DNA of 64,000 nucleotides. It comes from Planktothricoides sp. SR001 (GTDB taxonomy: Bacteria; Cyanobacteriota; Cyanobacteriia; Cyanobacteriales; Laspinemataceae). The stretch is from contig NZ_LIUQ01000014.1 in the NCBI RefSeq assembly GCF_001276715.1, positions 30,004 through 94,003 on the forward strand, read 5' to 3'. The notes under the pieces are model-generated. The model saw nothing but the letters and a program-made list of their open reading frames with translations. It was not told the DNA's origin and made no database searches. Below, piece after piece: positions 17,986-27,230 of the stretch. Numbering within the stretch: position 1 is the first letter of the stretch; each line of letters begins with the position of its first letter. A program made the position numbers and the translations under genes.

Positions 17986-18005
17986 GCCCCCGTCGGCACG
18001 GGGGC
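17986..18005. terminator. Short GC hairpin downstream of the pseudouridine synthase gene
   Basis: GCCCCCGT (17986-17993) and ACGGGGGC (17998-18005) form an 8-bp GC-rich stem with a 4-nt loop. It lies 42 bp beyond the stop codon of the minus-strand pseudouridine synthase gene. No strong T-run follows, so it may be a weak terminator or a stabilising hairpin. Confidence 0.4.
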
Positions 18006-18047
18006 TGACCGTTCTGCCCAAGAAGACCCGCCACTCTCTTGCATTCC

Positions 18048-18818
18048 CTAATCAGTTTTACTCCAAGAAATTTGACTTTGTAAAAAATCAATTTCCTTGG
18101 AGGTCAAAGGGCGATAGTCACCAGGGGATAAGGGGGATAAGTTCTCGGTGGGCGATCGCAGCGTAATCGGCCCGATCTCACTGCGATGTAACTCAACCAC
18201 GGGATAACCCAGCAAAGCCGCCACGCGGCGAATTTGTCGATTGCGTCCCTCCTTGAGTACCACTTGCAAAAGAGTTTGATTGATTTTCCGATCCTGTTTT
18301 AACATCTGAACTTCAGCAGGTAGAGTTTGGCGACCATCCAGTAGAACTCCGGCTCGCCAATTTGCCAACACTGATGCCGGGGGATGACCTTTCACCCAGA
18401 CCTGATAAGTTTTAGAAATTCCATGTTTTGGATGGGTCAATTGATAAGTTAACTCCCCATCATTGGTCAACAATAACGCTCCCGTGCTATGAAAATCTAA
18501 GCGACCCACGGGATGAATGCCTTGGTTTTGCATCGGTAACGGCAGCAAATCCAAGACCGTGGGGCGTCCCCGGGGATCAGAACAAGTAGACACAACCCCC
18601 GCAGGTTTATAAAGTAACAAATAGACCAATTCAGGCCGATCGCTGGGTTTAACGATTCGACCATCGACCTCAATTCGATCCACTTCGGGGTTGGCCGTTT
18701 GTCCCAGATGGACAATTTGACCATTGACCCTCACTCGTCCTTGCTGAATCATGGTTTCCGCTTGACGACGAGAGGCAATTCCCCATTGAGATAAGATTTT
18801 TTGCAGTCTAGTTTGCAT
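18048..18818 (-). CDS. RsuA/RluB-family pseudouridine synthase
   Basis: 256 residues from the ATG at 18818 (MQTRLQKILSQWGIASRRQA); the frame extends upstream to 18899 but the added 27 residues are unlike the family. The N-terminal S4 RNA-binding domain spans ~1-60. The catalytic Asp is in PVGRLDFHSTGALLLTNDG, followed by ELTYQLTHPKHGISKTY. It isomerises a specific uridine of 16S or 23S rRNA; which site cannot be decided here. The gene is on the minus strand, divergent from the DUF2993 gene. Confidence 0.92.
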   Translation of the reverse strand: MQTRLQKILSQWGIASRRQAETMIQQGRVRVNGQIVHLGQTANPEVDRIEVDGRIVKPSDRPELVYLLLYKPAGVVSTCSDPRGRPTVLDLLPLPMQNQGIHPVGRLDFHSTGALLLTNDGELTYQLTHPKHGISKTYQVWVKGHPPASVLANWRAGVLLDGRQTLPAEVQMLKQDRKINQTLLQVVLKEGRNRQIRRVAALLGYPVVELHRSEIGPITLRSPTENLSPLSPGDYRPLTSKEIDFLQSQISWSKTD

Positions 18819-19037
18819 AGTTGGGACTGCGGTCAGGTATAAGAACAGTGACTCAGGAGTTGAAAAGTACGAGAGGCGATTCGCCCACCGAGCACACAAC
18901 TCCTGACAAAATTTTACTGTTTCTTGAGTAAAAATGCGATACCCAGGCGGCCAGAAACCCGATTGCTGCGTCCGTAGTCTGTAGAATTGACTACACTGGA
19001 TCGATCATTCAACCGTCAACCACTCAGTAATTACCCG

Positions 19038-19826
19038 ATGAGTTCTAACCTTATTTTGTCTAAATCAGCAAAAACATTAGATGCCGTCAAGGAAGTTTCA
19101 CCCAAGTCAGGAAAACTAACCGGAAAACTAATTAGTAAAATTCTGGCGCCCGCCCTAAAGTTTTGGTTGCGATCGCAACTAGACGCCATCGAAAACTTGC
19201 AATTAACCATTTCCGGTGGCAACCGGCAAATCCTTTCCGGGTCAATTCCTGGGGTATTAATTTCTGCCAGTCATGCCATTTATCAAGGCATTAGCTTGAG
19301 TCAAATATGGTTAGAAGGGACAGGAATTCGTTTCAATATTAGAGAAGTGCTCCAAGGGCAACCTCTGCATCTAATCGATCCCGTTCCCATTAATGCCCAG
19401 CTACAGTTTACTCAAGGGGATATTGATGCTTCTTTAGCATCCCCGTTATTTAACCAAGCTATGCAAGAATTTTTAGACTCTTGGTTACATTCTGTGGTCA
19501 ACTCTTGGGAACAGTTACAAATTAATTTAGGCCAAGATAAATTAACATTGACGGGACTTTGCCAACCAGCGATGCTGCATCCGCAAAGCTACGCGAACGC
19601 GATCGCGGAGACAGAAGGGAAAAAATCGGCGGTCCTCCAGATGGGGTTAGAAATCAGAAATGGCCATCAACTCTATTTAGTCAACCCTCAGTTACATATT
19701 GCCGGACAAGAGATAATTTATTTAGAACATTTTTCCTGGGATTTCGGGTCATCGGTGATGATTTCCCAATTAACTTTGCTGCCCGGTCAGCTAACTTGTC
19801 AAGGGCAAATCATGGTGACGCCGTAA
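19038..19826 (+). CDS. DUF2993 (LmeA-like) lipid-binding protein
   Basis: 262 residues from the ATG at 19038; the frame could begin at a TTG at 18987, but no ribosome binding site supports either clearly. Sequence such as LKFWLRSQLDAIENLQLTISG, ILSGSIPGVLISASHAIYQGISLS and VNPQLHIAGQEIIYLEHFSWDFG fits DUF2993, a beta-rich fold of secreted or membrane-associated lipid-binding proteins common in cyanobacteria and actinobacteria. No classical signal peptide is seen. Around 19565-19615 the frame carries a HIP1-rich block (CGCGAACGCGATCGCGGAG), likely an in-frame repeat insertion. Confidence 0.8.
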   Translation: MSSNLILSKSAKTLDAVKEVSPKSGKLTGKLISKILAPALKFWLRSQLDAIENLQLTISGGNRQILSGSIPGVLISASHAIYQGISLSQIWLEGTGIRFNIREVLQGQPLHLIDPVPINAQLQFTQGDIDASLASPLFNQAMQEFLDSWLHSVVNSWEQLQINLGQDKLTLTGLCQPAMLHPQSYANAIAETEGKKSAVLQMGLEIRNGHQLYLVNPQLHIAGQEIIYLEHFSWDFGSSVMISQLTLLPGQLTCQGQIMVTP

Positions 19827-20405
19827 TTTTTTGTTGTTTGTTGGTTGTTGTTGGTTGTTTGTTGGTTGGGGAAAGTCGTAGGGGCGTCCTTGCGGAGCAT
19901 AATCCGTCAGGCTATATGGCCATCCGCCCGTACAAGTTACAGCGGTTTTCTACTGGGTAAACTACATTAACCGCCAGGGAATGAATCCCCGACGTTTGTT
20001 GCCACTGATGCAAGATTTCCATTAGAACCGACTAAAATTCTGTAGGGGTCAACAGCCTTTGACCCCTACCAAGCATGATTAGTCGGTTTTAACCGACGAT
20101 GGCGGCCTTCGCGGGGGCAGGCTTACGCTATGAGGCGGGGATTTTAATCCCCGACGGGTGTGGTTTACTCACCAGAAAACCGCTGTAAAATAAATATCAC
20201 TATTCACTCTCCCCTCTGCTCCTGAAGCTCCTGAAGCTCCTGAAGCTCCTCTTTTCCCTGTTCCCTGTTCCCTGTTCCCTGTTTTTGTTGTTGGTTGTTA
20301 TTTGGCAGCAACGAATAAATAACCAAGAAACCGGGTTTCTGCGATCGCTTCTGCTACAAATCAGAGATTTTGATAGAGATTTTGATAGAAACCCGGTTTC
20401 TGATT
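19827..20405. other. Repeat-rich intergenic region
   Basis: No gene. Contains TTGTTGGTTGTTG runs (19828-19870), a GTAGGGGCGTCC-type repeat (~19878), CTCCTGAAG and TTCCCTG tandem words (~20220-20280), and an AAGAAACCGGGTTTCT/AGAAACCCGGTTTC hairpin (20325-20400) beyond the end of the minus-strand cdsA gene. Confidence 0.6.
20325..20401. repeat. AAACCGGGTTTCT palindromic repeat pair
   Basis: AAGAAACCGGGTTTCT (20325-20340) and AGAAACCCGGTTTCT (20387-20401) are each near-palindromic and also pair with each other across ~46 nt. The same word recurs near 34252, 34302, 34966, 36143, 41983, 42035 and 58303-58407. On the minus strand it lies just after cdsA and could serve as a terminator. Confidence 0.8.
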
Positions 20406-21275
20406 TTAATTCGGTAATAAAGGTAAAATTAAGGTGACAAAGTAGAAGACTAATGGGCCGGTAAAAATATAGCTATCGGTGCGATCGAGAATCCCGCCAT
20501 GTCCGGGAATTAGGGTTCCCGAATCTTTCACCCCCGCATCCCGTTTCATTAAGGATTCCGTCAAGTCACCCAAAAGACCGGCAATGCCAATTAAAAGACC
20601 TAAAATAATCCCGGTTGCCGGCCAAGTTGGCCAGTGCAAATACCAAGAGCCAATAGTGGCGACAAGCACACTGCCGCTAATACCAAATACCGAACCTTCA
20701 ACGGTTTTTTTCGGGCTGATTTCCGAAAGCGGGGTACGGCCTAAGCATTTGCCGAAAATATAGGCGCCAATATCTGCCGCCCAAATACAACAGAAGGATA
20801 AAAAAGTAATCGTTAATCCTTGGGGAATTTGGGTTAGATGATGCCAATTTTCTGGCCAAAAGCCGCCAAAGGGCAGATTACTATATTCGGCATTTTCTAT
20901 TCCCCGTAACCGCACCCAAAATGTGGGCAAATATCCTACATAAAATAAGCCAAGAATCGAAGCAGAAATATCGGCGATCGTGGCCATTTTTGGCTTAAAT
21001 AGCAGATAGAAACAAATCCAAGTCCCAGCCAGGGGCAACATGGCATCGGCTAAGGTAGAAGATACCGTAGAAATTGCCAGTAAAATCAGGCTCAAAACTA
21101 ATGTATTTTTGGCTGAGGGGATAATGCCCTTCGCTCGAACTAGCTGCACATATTCCAGTTGAGCTAGATAGATGATAATTCCCAAGCCAACGGTGAAATA
21201 CCATCCGCCTAGGAGAATCATCCCTAAAGCGAGGATGACCGCAACAATTCCGCTGATAATTCGAGGCACAGGCAT
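20406..21275 (-). CDS. cdsA: Phosphatidate cytidylyltransferase
   Basis: 289 residues, multi-pass membrane protein (about eight hydrophobic segments). The family signature is complete near the C-terminus: LMKRDAGVKDSGTLIPGHGG then ILDRTDSYIF. SPKKTVEGSVFGI is also typical. It converts phosphatidic acid and CTP to CDP-diacylglycerol, the precursor of phosphatidylglycerol (needed in thylakoids) and cardiolipin-type lipids. It is followed on the same strand, across a gap of ~160 bp, by cbiT upstream of it; no evidence of shared function. Confidence 0.95.
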   Translation of the reverse strand: MPVPRIISGIVAVILALGMILLGGWYFTVGLGIIIYLAQLEYVQLVRAKGIIPSAKNTLVLSLILLAISTVSSTLADAMLPLAGTWICFYLLFKPKMATIADISASILGLFYVGYLPTFWVRLRGIENAEYSNLPFGGFWPENWHHLTQIPQGLTITFLSFCCIWAADIGAYIFGKCLGRTPLSEISPKKTVEGSVFGISGSVLVATIGSWYLHWPTWPATGIILGLLIGIAGLLGDLTESLMKRDAGVKDSGTLIPGHGGILDRTDSYIFTGPLVFYFVTLILPLLPN

Positions 21276-21436
21276 AGCATTAATGATTAAATAATCTGGG
21301 AATCAACATTTCAATTGAGCTTCAGCCGCTAGTCTGTATTGTCACCCGGTGAAAAACCTGGTTTTTTGACGAAAAGCATCACTGCCGCCAATTGGATTTC
21401 GGTGACAGGGTTCTTTTTTTGAGTTATTCATCGCTA

Positions 21437-22051
21437 TTAATCAATTTTTTCCCCACTCAAAATAAAACTTGGATCGATCGCGGCAAAAATTTGATTTCGG
21501 CCTCTGGTTTCTAACCGATTCACTGAAGTTTGTACGACTTCTATATTACGCACTTGTAACTCAGAAAAAGTTTCTGAAATAGCATATAAGTTTTCTAAAT
21601 TGCCCGCAGTGGCGACGACTCGACCATTGGGTTGCAAATAATTCCAGACTTCTTTGAGCAGAGATTTAATCGGGTTTGCCCCTTCAATACAGACTCGCGT
21701 GGGTGGTTCGGCCAGGTCTTTGAGGCATTCGGGGGCACTGCCTTCAATGACTTGCACATTTTCCACTTCAAAGCGATCGCAGTTGCGGCGAATTAAATTA
21801 GCCACATCTTCATCTCTTTCTACGGCAATAATCCGACCTTGGGGACATAATAAACCAGTTTCTACGGGAATTGTTCCCGTGCCTGCACCAATATCCCAGA
21901 GGACGGTATTTGGTTCTAAACGCAAATGCGCTAACAACAAAATCCTGGTTTCTCTTTTGCTCATGGGAATACCGGGCAAGCGTTCAAATAAATCATCAGA
22001 AATACCAGGGCTAATATACGGCCACAAAGAACAAGGCATAGTACATATCAA
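21437..22051 (-). CDS. cbiT: Precorrin C15-methyltransferase/decarboxylase subunit
   Basis: 204 residues. The SAM-binding motif is WDIGAGTGTIPVETGLL, preceded by MSKRETRILLLAHLRLEP, typical of CbiT/CobL C-terminal domain. It methylates C15 and decarboxylates the acetate side chain of the corrin ring in cobalamin synthesis. Length matches free-standing CbiT. The decarboxylase-family gene starts 29 bp from its 5' side on the same strand, so the two may share a transcript. A CobW/DUF1636 locus under a cobalamin riboswitch is also in this window (58477-60478). Confidence 0.88.
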   Translation of the reverse strand: MICTMPCSLWPYISPGISDDLFERLPGIPMSKRETRILLLAHLRLEPNTVLWDIGAGTGTIPVETGLLCPQGRIIAVERDEDVANLIRRNCDRFEVENVQVIEGSAPECLKDLAEPPTRVCIEGANPIKSLLKEVWNYLQPNGRVVATAGNLENLYAISETFSELQVRNIEVVQTSVNRLETRGRNQIFAAIDPSFILSGEKID

Positions 22052-22079
22052 TAATTAAAGATTAACAAACGAATAAGGA

Positions 22080-23567
22080 TTAAGGACTAATGACTACTTT
22101 TAGCGTGGTCAGATCCGGCTGACTACACCCAGTTATTGTCCCACCATTCGCCAGAATTTTTTGTAAGAATTCTAAAGAATTCTGCGCGATCGCCTCTCCA
22201 GGTATTAATACGGGAATTCCGGGGGGATAAGGACAAACCAACTCGGCGCTAATGCGCCCTACGGTGGCTTCAATGGGTAAAGTTTCCTTGGCAGCAAAGA
22301 AAGCCTCTCGCGGGGTCAATGGTGACACGGGATGGACGATCGATCCCCCCGAACCTTCCGGGGAAAGCATCGATCCCCCCCACTTAAAAAGGGGGGAGAC
22401 ATGGAGGTGGGACAAATGCCTGAAACCAGCCACCAGGCGATCGATGTCTGCCGCCGTATTTCCCAGACTAATAATAAAAGTTAGATGCTGTAATCCCGGT
22501 AACTCGGCGGTTACACCCAGTTGTGTATGCAAAATTTCATCCGCTTGATAGCCGGTGAGTCCTAAATCTGTGACTTTCACGGTTAAACGAGTGGGATCGA
22601 GGTGAGAAAACCCCGGACTGGGCAGGGTTGGCCCGTGGAAAACTTTCAAACCCGGAATTGTGGCTATGTTTGCCCGCGCTGTTGCCGCTAATGCCAAGGT
22701 TTTGTCCATGAGTTCAGTACCGGCGATCGCCATCTGCCGACGGGCTGCATCCAAAGAAGCCAGCAATAGATAACTGGGACTACTGGATTGCACCATCTGT
22801 AGGGCTAGATTTAACCGATCGCGATCGATTAAATCCCCTTGAACGTGCAACATAGAAGCTTGTGTCATCGCCCCTAAGACTTTATGGGTGGATTGCACCG
22901 TTAAATCAGCCCCAGCCGCTAATGCGGCGATCGGTAAATCCCCATGAAAGGCAAAATGTGCTCCATGTGCTTCATCGACTAATAGAGGAATCCCGTGTTG
23001 ATGGGTAATTTTGGCCATCTCAAGGATATCCCCGCAGATTCCATGATAAGTCGGGTTGACGATCATTACTGCCTTGGCATCGGGGTGCGCCGCCAACGCT
23101 GCCACTAGGCTAGAGGTTGAGATAGAATAGGCTAAGTCCCACTCTGGATCGTATTCGGGAGAGATAAAAATCGGTATCGCCCCAGAGAGGATTAAGCCAG
23201 AAATCACTGATTGATGAATATTGCGGGGCAGAATAATTTTTTCACCCATACCACAGGTGGCTAAAATTGCCGCCATAATTCCGCCAGTCGAACCATTGAC
23301 CAAAAAGCGACTTTCGGCAGCGCCATAAGCTTCTGCGGCTAACTCCTGGGCGGTGGCGATCGCGCCCTGGGGGGCAAACAAGTTATCTAACTCCGGTAAT
23401 TCCGGTAAGTCGGCTTGAAACATTGCCCTTCCTAGCCACGTCCGCAATTCTGAGTCAATTCCTTGGCCGCGCTTATGCCCTGGTGCGTAAAATGGGGCAT
23501 CAGGACTTTGGGCCATTAATTGCAGGGTTTCTAATAATGGGGCTGATTTTTGGTCGAGTCTAGGCAT
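22080..23567 (-). CDS. Orn/Lys/Arg decarboxylase family protein (PLP)
   Basis: 495 residues. The PLP lysine is in TVQSTHKVLGAMTQASML, preceded by LLVDEAHGAHFAFHG. It belongs to the short, alanine-racemase-unlike fold-type I decarboxylases common in cyanobacteria, which lack the long inducible-type N-terminal wing domain. The substrate (Arg, Lys or Orn) cannot be read from sequence; a role in polyamine synthesis is plausible. An odd GC-rich block at ~22340-22405 encodes LFKWGGSMLSPEGSGGSI and contains a CCCCCC...GGGGGG palindrome typical of intergenic repeats in this genome, so a repeat seems to have inserted in frame. The gene likely forms a unit with cbiT downstream. Confidence 0.9.
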   Translation of the reverse strand: MPRLDQKSAPLLETLQLMAQSPDAPFYAPGHKRGQGIDSELRTWLGRAMFQADLPELPELDNLFAPQGAIATAQELAAEAYGAAESRFLVNGSTGGIMAAILATCGMGEKIILPRNIHQSVISGLILSGAIPIFISPEYDPEWDLAYSISTSSLVAALAAHPDAKAVMIVNPTYHGICGDILEMAKITHQHGIPLLVDEAHGAHFAFHGDLPIAALAAGADLTVQSTHKVLGAMTQASMLHVQGDLIDRDRLNLALQMVQSSSPSYLLLASLDAARRQMAIAGTELMDKTLALAATARANIATIPGLKVFHGPTLPSPGFSHLDPTRLTVKVTDLGLTGYQADEILHTQLGVTAELPGLQHLTFIISLGNTAADIDRLVAGFRHLSHLHVSPLFKWGGSMLSPEGSGGSIVHPVSPLTPREAFFAAKETLPIEATVGRISAELVCPYPPGIPVLIPGEAIAQNSLEFLQKILANGGTITGCSQPDLTTLKVVISP

Positions 23568-23580
23568 TCAATGCACCGCC

Positions 23581-23684
23581 GAGTTTGCTGGTTGAGTTGG
23601 CTGGTTGAGTTGGCTGGTTGAGTTGGCTGGTTGAGTTGGCTGGTTAAGTTGGCTGGTTGAATTTGCTGGTTGAATTTGCTGGTG
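23581..23684. repeat. 13-nt minisatellite, eight units
   Basis: Eight tandem units of GAGTTGGCTGGTT and close variants, immediately upstream of the decarboxylase gene (on its 5' side). Units 2-5 are identical; the ends diverge. Confidence 0.95.
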
Positions 23685-23826
23685 ATAGAACTTACGCACA
23701 AATCGAATTTGTTGGGGCAATTACCGGGGCAATCCTCTCGCCCCAATCTTACCCTTGAATCGGTTTTAATTAGATAGTTTGTTGCTATTGTGACTAAGGT
23801 CAAATAATTTTAAATCACTATTCACT

Positions 23827-24918
23827 ATGCTTAGAGCCGGAATTGTCGGACTACCCAATGTTGGTAAATCTACCTTATTTAATGCTTTGGTCGCCAATGC
23901 CAAGGCTGATGCGGCGAATTTTCCCTTTTGCACCATTGAACCAAATGTCGGGGTGGTAGCGGTGCCCGATGAACGGTTGGAGGTGCTGACAAAACTTTCG
24001 AGTTCGGCACAAACCGTCCCCACCCGGATGGAGTTTGTGGATATTGCCGGTTTGGTCAAAGGTGCCAGCAAGGGCGAAGGGTTGGGCAACCAGTTTTTAT
24101 CCCATATTCGGGAAGTGGATGCGATCGTTCATGTGGTGCGGTGTTTTGAGAATGATGATATTATTCATGTCTCCGGTTCCGTTGACCCGTTGCGAGATAT
24201 TGAAGTCATTAATCTAGAGCTTTGTTTAGCGGATTTAGCCCAGGTTGATCGACGGTGCGATCGCACTCGCAAGCAAGCCCGGGCTAACAAAGATGCCCAA
24301 GAGGAACTCGTGGTATTAGAAAAGTTACAAACCGCGTTAAATGAAGGTCAACCCATCCGACTGTTGCCCCTATCCTTAGAAGAAAAAGAAATCATTAAAC
24401 CCTTGGGTTTATTAACCGCAAAACCCGTGATTTACGCCACCAATGTTTCCGAAGATGACTTAGCCACGGGGAATCAGTGGGTGGAACAAGTGCAAAAATT
24501 AGCGGCGATCGAAGCTGCTCAAGTAGTCATTGTTTCTGCCCAAGTAGAATCAGAACTCGTGGAACTTCCCGAAGCAGAACGAGCGGATTTTCTAGAATCT
24601 CTTGGGGTTGCCGAAGGGGGATTAAAAACCCTCATTCGGGCTACTTATAAATTATTAGGTTTGCGAACTTTCTTAACCACCGGACCAAAAGAAACTCGCG
24701 CTTGGACGATTCACGAAGGAATGTCTGCCCCCCAAGCTGCTGGGGTGATTCACTCGGATTTTGAACGGGGATTTATTCGCGCTGAAACCGTTGCTTATAA
24801 TGACCTGGTGACTTCCGGTTCTATGCAAGCCGCCAAAGAAAAAGGTTTAGTTCGCAGTGAAGGAAAAGAATATGTAGTTCAAGAAGGAGACGTGATGTTA
24901 TTCCGATTTAATGTGTAG
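23827..24918 (+). CDS. ychF: Redox/ribosome-associated GTPase/ATPase YchF
   Basis: 363 residues, standard length for YchF (OLA1 family). G1 GLPNVGKST at residue ~8, G3 DIAGLVKGASKGEGLG, and the altered G4 ATNVSEDD that lets the family prefer ATP. Helical coiled-coil insert follows, then the C-terminal TGS domain with RAWTIHEGMSAPQAAGVIHS. It binds ribosomes and is linked to stress responses. The next gene starts 23 bp after the stop. Confidence 0.97.
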   Translation: MLRAGIVGLPNVGKSTLFNALVANAKADAANFPFCTIEPNVGVVAVPDERLEVLTKLSSSAQTVPTRMEFVDIAGLVKGASKGEGLGNQFLSHIREVDAIVHVVRCFENDDIIHVSGSVDPLRDIEVINLELCLADLAQVDRRCDRTRKQARANKDAQEELVVLEKLQTALNEGQPIRLLPLSLEEKEIIKPLGLLTAKPVIYATNVSEDDLATGNQWVEQVQKLAAIEAAQVVIVSAQVESELVELPEAERADFLESLGVAEGGLKTLIRATYKLLGLRTFLTTGPKETRAWTIHEGMSAPQAAGVIHSDFERGFIRAETVAYNDLVTSGSMQAAKEKGLVRSEGKEYVVQEGDVMLFRFNV

Positions 24919-24941
24919 TTTATTATTAGGGATAATTTCCT

Positions 24942-25301
24942 ATGGCTAACATTATCCAACTGTTGATCATTTGGCTGGTCACGGCTATCAGCTTTGTGAT
25001 TATTTCCAAAATTCCCACTGGCGTAGAAATTGATGACTTTAACAAAGCTTTATTTTCCGCAGCGGTATTTGGCATTTTAAATGCCCTAGTCCGCCCGGTT
25101 ATTGCTGTAGTAACTGTGCCAGTTTTAGGGGTAATTTTTTCAGATTTTCTCTTAAGAACTTTGCTGAATATGATTATCTTTGGATTGGCCGCTTATCTGG
25201 TGGAAGGATTTCGCTTGCGTTGGGGAATTTGGAGTGCTTTGCTTGGTTCCCTTGCTTTGGGATTTATTAACAGTATCCTCTTGAGTTTTATTCCTATTTA
25301 G
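24942..25301 (+). CDS. Phage-holin-like (superfamily IV) small membrane protein
   Basis: 119 residues with four hydrophobic segments (about 5-25, 33-55, 60-85, 95-118). The pattern of short TM helices with NALVRPVI between helices two and three matches the 4-TM holin superfamily IV proteins (also called DUF360/YvlD-like), widely found in bacterial chromosomes without phage context. Function is unknown. It sits 23 bp after ychF and probably shares its transcript. Its original terminator hairpin was split by the IS4 element downstream. Confidence 0.85.
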   Translation: MANIIQLLIIWLVTAISFVIISKIPTGVEIDDFNKALFSAAVFGILNALVRPVIAVVTVPVLGVIFSDFLLRTLLNMIIFGLAAYLVEGFRLRWGIWSALLGSLALGFINSILLSFIPI

Positions 25302-25384
25302 GGGAAATCGTTTAATAGGCAAATAAACCCGGTTGTCCGATCGCAAAGCGTGCCGGATGGCATTTTTCGATCCCCCCAACCCCC

Positions 25385-25393
25385 CTTAACAAG
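25385..25393. repeat. IS4 target site duplication, left copy
   Basis: CTTAACAAG directly before the left inverted repeat; identical to 27042-27050. Confidence 0.92.
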
Positions 25394-27041
25394 CTATGCC
25401 TTACTCACATATTTCTTAACAATCGAGAAAGCATAGCCTGCCTGGGTTTGACCGGGTTTACGAAACTTAACACATATTTAGGGTGGTGAGAATCCCGCGC
25501 TCAACCAAATCTGGCTAAACTATAAGTCCAAAGCGGGGAGAAATCTCTACCACTCGCGCTTCAATTCCGGCACAATTCCCGGAATTGAAGCTCTGAAAAA
25601 TTGAGGAGAAAGTATGGATTCTTGGGCAAAAGAGGAACTTAAATATGCCGACTTAGGCGATCGACGTCGGAATCGAAGACTGATGAAGATTGTCTCGGAT
25701 CTAGCCGCACACCCTCATGCCAGCATCCCTGAAGCCTGTGGAAATTGGGCGGCGACCCAAGGATGCTACGATTTGTGGGGCAACCCGCGAGTGAAAGCAT
25801 CCGAGATTCGAGCCGCTCATCAGAGTAGCACCCTCGAAAGAATCAAAAACCAGCCAATTGTTTTAGCAATTCAAGATACTACTGAATTCAACTTTACGCA
25901 TCATCCCAGCAAAAAAGGAATGGGTTATCTAGACTCTTCCAAGAGCCGAGGCTTAAAAGTCCATTCCACTTTCTGTGTCAGCAGTGCCGGAATCCCGTTG
26001 GGTTTATTAAATCAGGAGGTTTGGGCGCGAGATATCCAGGAGCTAGGAAAAAAACATGACCGACACCGACGAGCCACCCTCGATAAAGAAAGTCAGCGAT
26101 GGATCACCGCATTACAGGCGACAGATTCAGTGGTTCCACCGGATACGATTGTCATCACTGTCGCCGACGCGGAAGCCGACATCTACGATTTATTTTCCAC
26201 CTCAAGAAATGCCAACTCGGAACTGTTAATTCGGGGGCACCATAATCGCTGTGTCCGCTCTTCTGATGACGATTCTGCGGAAGTAGAGCGTTTGTCGGAT
26301 GTGATCCGCCGTTGTACTCCGATTGGACAAAAAACACTCGATTTGAAAGCTACGGAAAAACGCGCCCCAAGACAGGCAGTGTTGACTTTAAGAACGATTT
26401 CTGTAGAAATTCAACCGCCTAAAAATCATCCTCACTTTAAAACCCTAAACCCCATAAAAGTTACTGTGATTCTGGCCGAAGAAGAAAGTCCCCCACCGGA
26501 TGTGGATCCGGTCAGTTGGTTACTATTAACCACCTTACCTGTTAGTGATGTAGAGGATCTAGAGCAATGCTTAATTTGGTACAGTTATCGGTGGTTAATT
26601 GAGCGGTATCATTACGTGCTCAAGAGTGGGTGTTCTCTGGAAGAATTACAATTAGAAACCGCCGACCGAATCGAAAAAGCATTGGCTACTTACTCTATTG
26701 TGGCATGGCGCTTATTGTGGTTAACCTACATTTCCCGGACTCATCCGTCGGCGGAGGCGACCAAGGTTCTTGAACCCTATCAGTGGCAAGCACTTTATTG
26801 TTTTATTCATTCTGTCACCTCTCCACCTAGCACACCGCCAACGGTGAACCAATGCATTAGGTGGATTGCTCAACTTGGGGGTTTTTTAGGACGCAAGGGG
26901 GATGAAGAACCCGGAGTCAAAACGATTTGGCGCGGCCTACGACGACTAGAAGATATCGCTCAAACATGGAAGATATTTTATCCGAGTTCTTCACCCCCTG
27001 TCAATGATGACTATGTTAAGAAATATGTGAGTAAGGCATAG
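25394..27041 (+). mobile_element. Intact IS4-family insertion sequence (1648 bp)
   Basis: Perfect 27-bp terminal inverted repeats: 25394-25420 (starts CTATGCCTTACTCAC) and 27015-27041 (ends GTGAGTAAGGCATAG). They are flanked by a 9-bp direct duplication CTTAACAAG (25385-25393 and 27042-27050). Joining the flanks recreates CCCCC-CTTAACAAG-GGGGGC followed by TTTTT, a hairpin with a T-run, so the element jumped into a terminator or palindromic repeat downstream of the small membrane protein gene. The perfect ends and open transposase suggest a recent, possibly active insertion. Confidence 0.95.
25614..27041 (+). CDS. IS4-family transposase (IS50/Tn5-like)
   Basis: 475 residues. DDE residues: Asp in IVLAIQDTTEFNF, Asp in ITVADAEADIYD, Glu in the YREK signature YSYRWLIERYHYVLK (Y-x2-R-x3-E-x6-K). 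The N-terminal WAKEELKYADLGDRRRNRRL is the DNA-binding domain of Tn5-like transposases. The TAG stop is the last three bases of the right inverted repeat. The frame is intact. Confidence 0.95.
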   Translation: MDSWAKEELKYADLGDRRRNRRLMKIVSDLAAHPHASIPEACGNWAATQGCYDLWGNPRVKASEIRAAHQSSTLERIKNQPIVLAIQDTTEFNFTHHPSKKGMGYLDSSKSRGLKVHSTFCVSSAGIPLGLLNQEVWARDIQELGKKHDRHRRATLDKESQRWITALQATDSVVPPDTIVITVADAEADIYDLFSTSRNANSELLIRGHHNRCVRSSDDDSAEVERLSDVIRRCTPIGQKTLDLKATEKRAPRQAVLTLRTISVEIQPPKNHPHFKTLNPIKVTVILAEEESPPPDVDPVSWLLLTTLPVSDVEDLEQCLIWYSYRWLIERYHYVLKSGCSLEELQLETADRIEKALATYSIVAWRLLWLTYISRTHPSAEATKVLEPYQWQALYCFIHSVTSPPSTPPTVNQCIRWIAQLGGFLGRKGDEEPGVKTIWRGLRRLEDIAQTWKIFYPSSSPPVNDDYVKKYVSKA

Positions 27042-27050
27042 CTTAACAAG
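27042..27050. repeat. IS4 target site duplication, right copy
   Basis: CTTAACAAG directly after the right inverted repeat; identical to 25385-25393. Confidence 0.92.
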
Positions 27051-27230
27051 GGGGGCTTTTTGGCCGGGGAAAGCCAGAAGTGTATAGTTTCGTCGATCTC
27101 AGGTTAATATAGAGAGTATCTTCCTGTTGATCTATGGTATTTGATTCGGTGAATGACTCTCGGTTAGTGTCAGCGCTAAGTAAAAACCCTAATTAAGCGC
27201 TAAGTAAATTCTAAAAGGGCGGTAATAGGA

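Noticed and set aside
23581..23684. CRISPR array
   Set aside because: 13-nt units are directly adjacent without spacers.
23531..23803. 90-codon minus-strand frame with Gln/Asn-rich repeats
   Set aside because: It is a translation of the 13-nt minisatellite, and it overlaps the start of the real decarboxylase gene in another frame.
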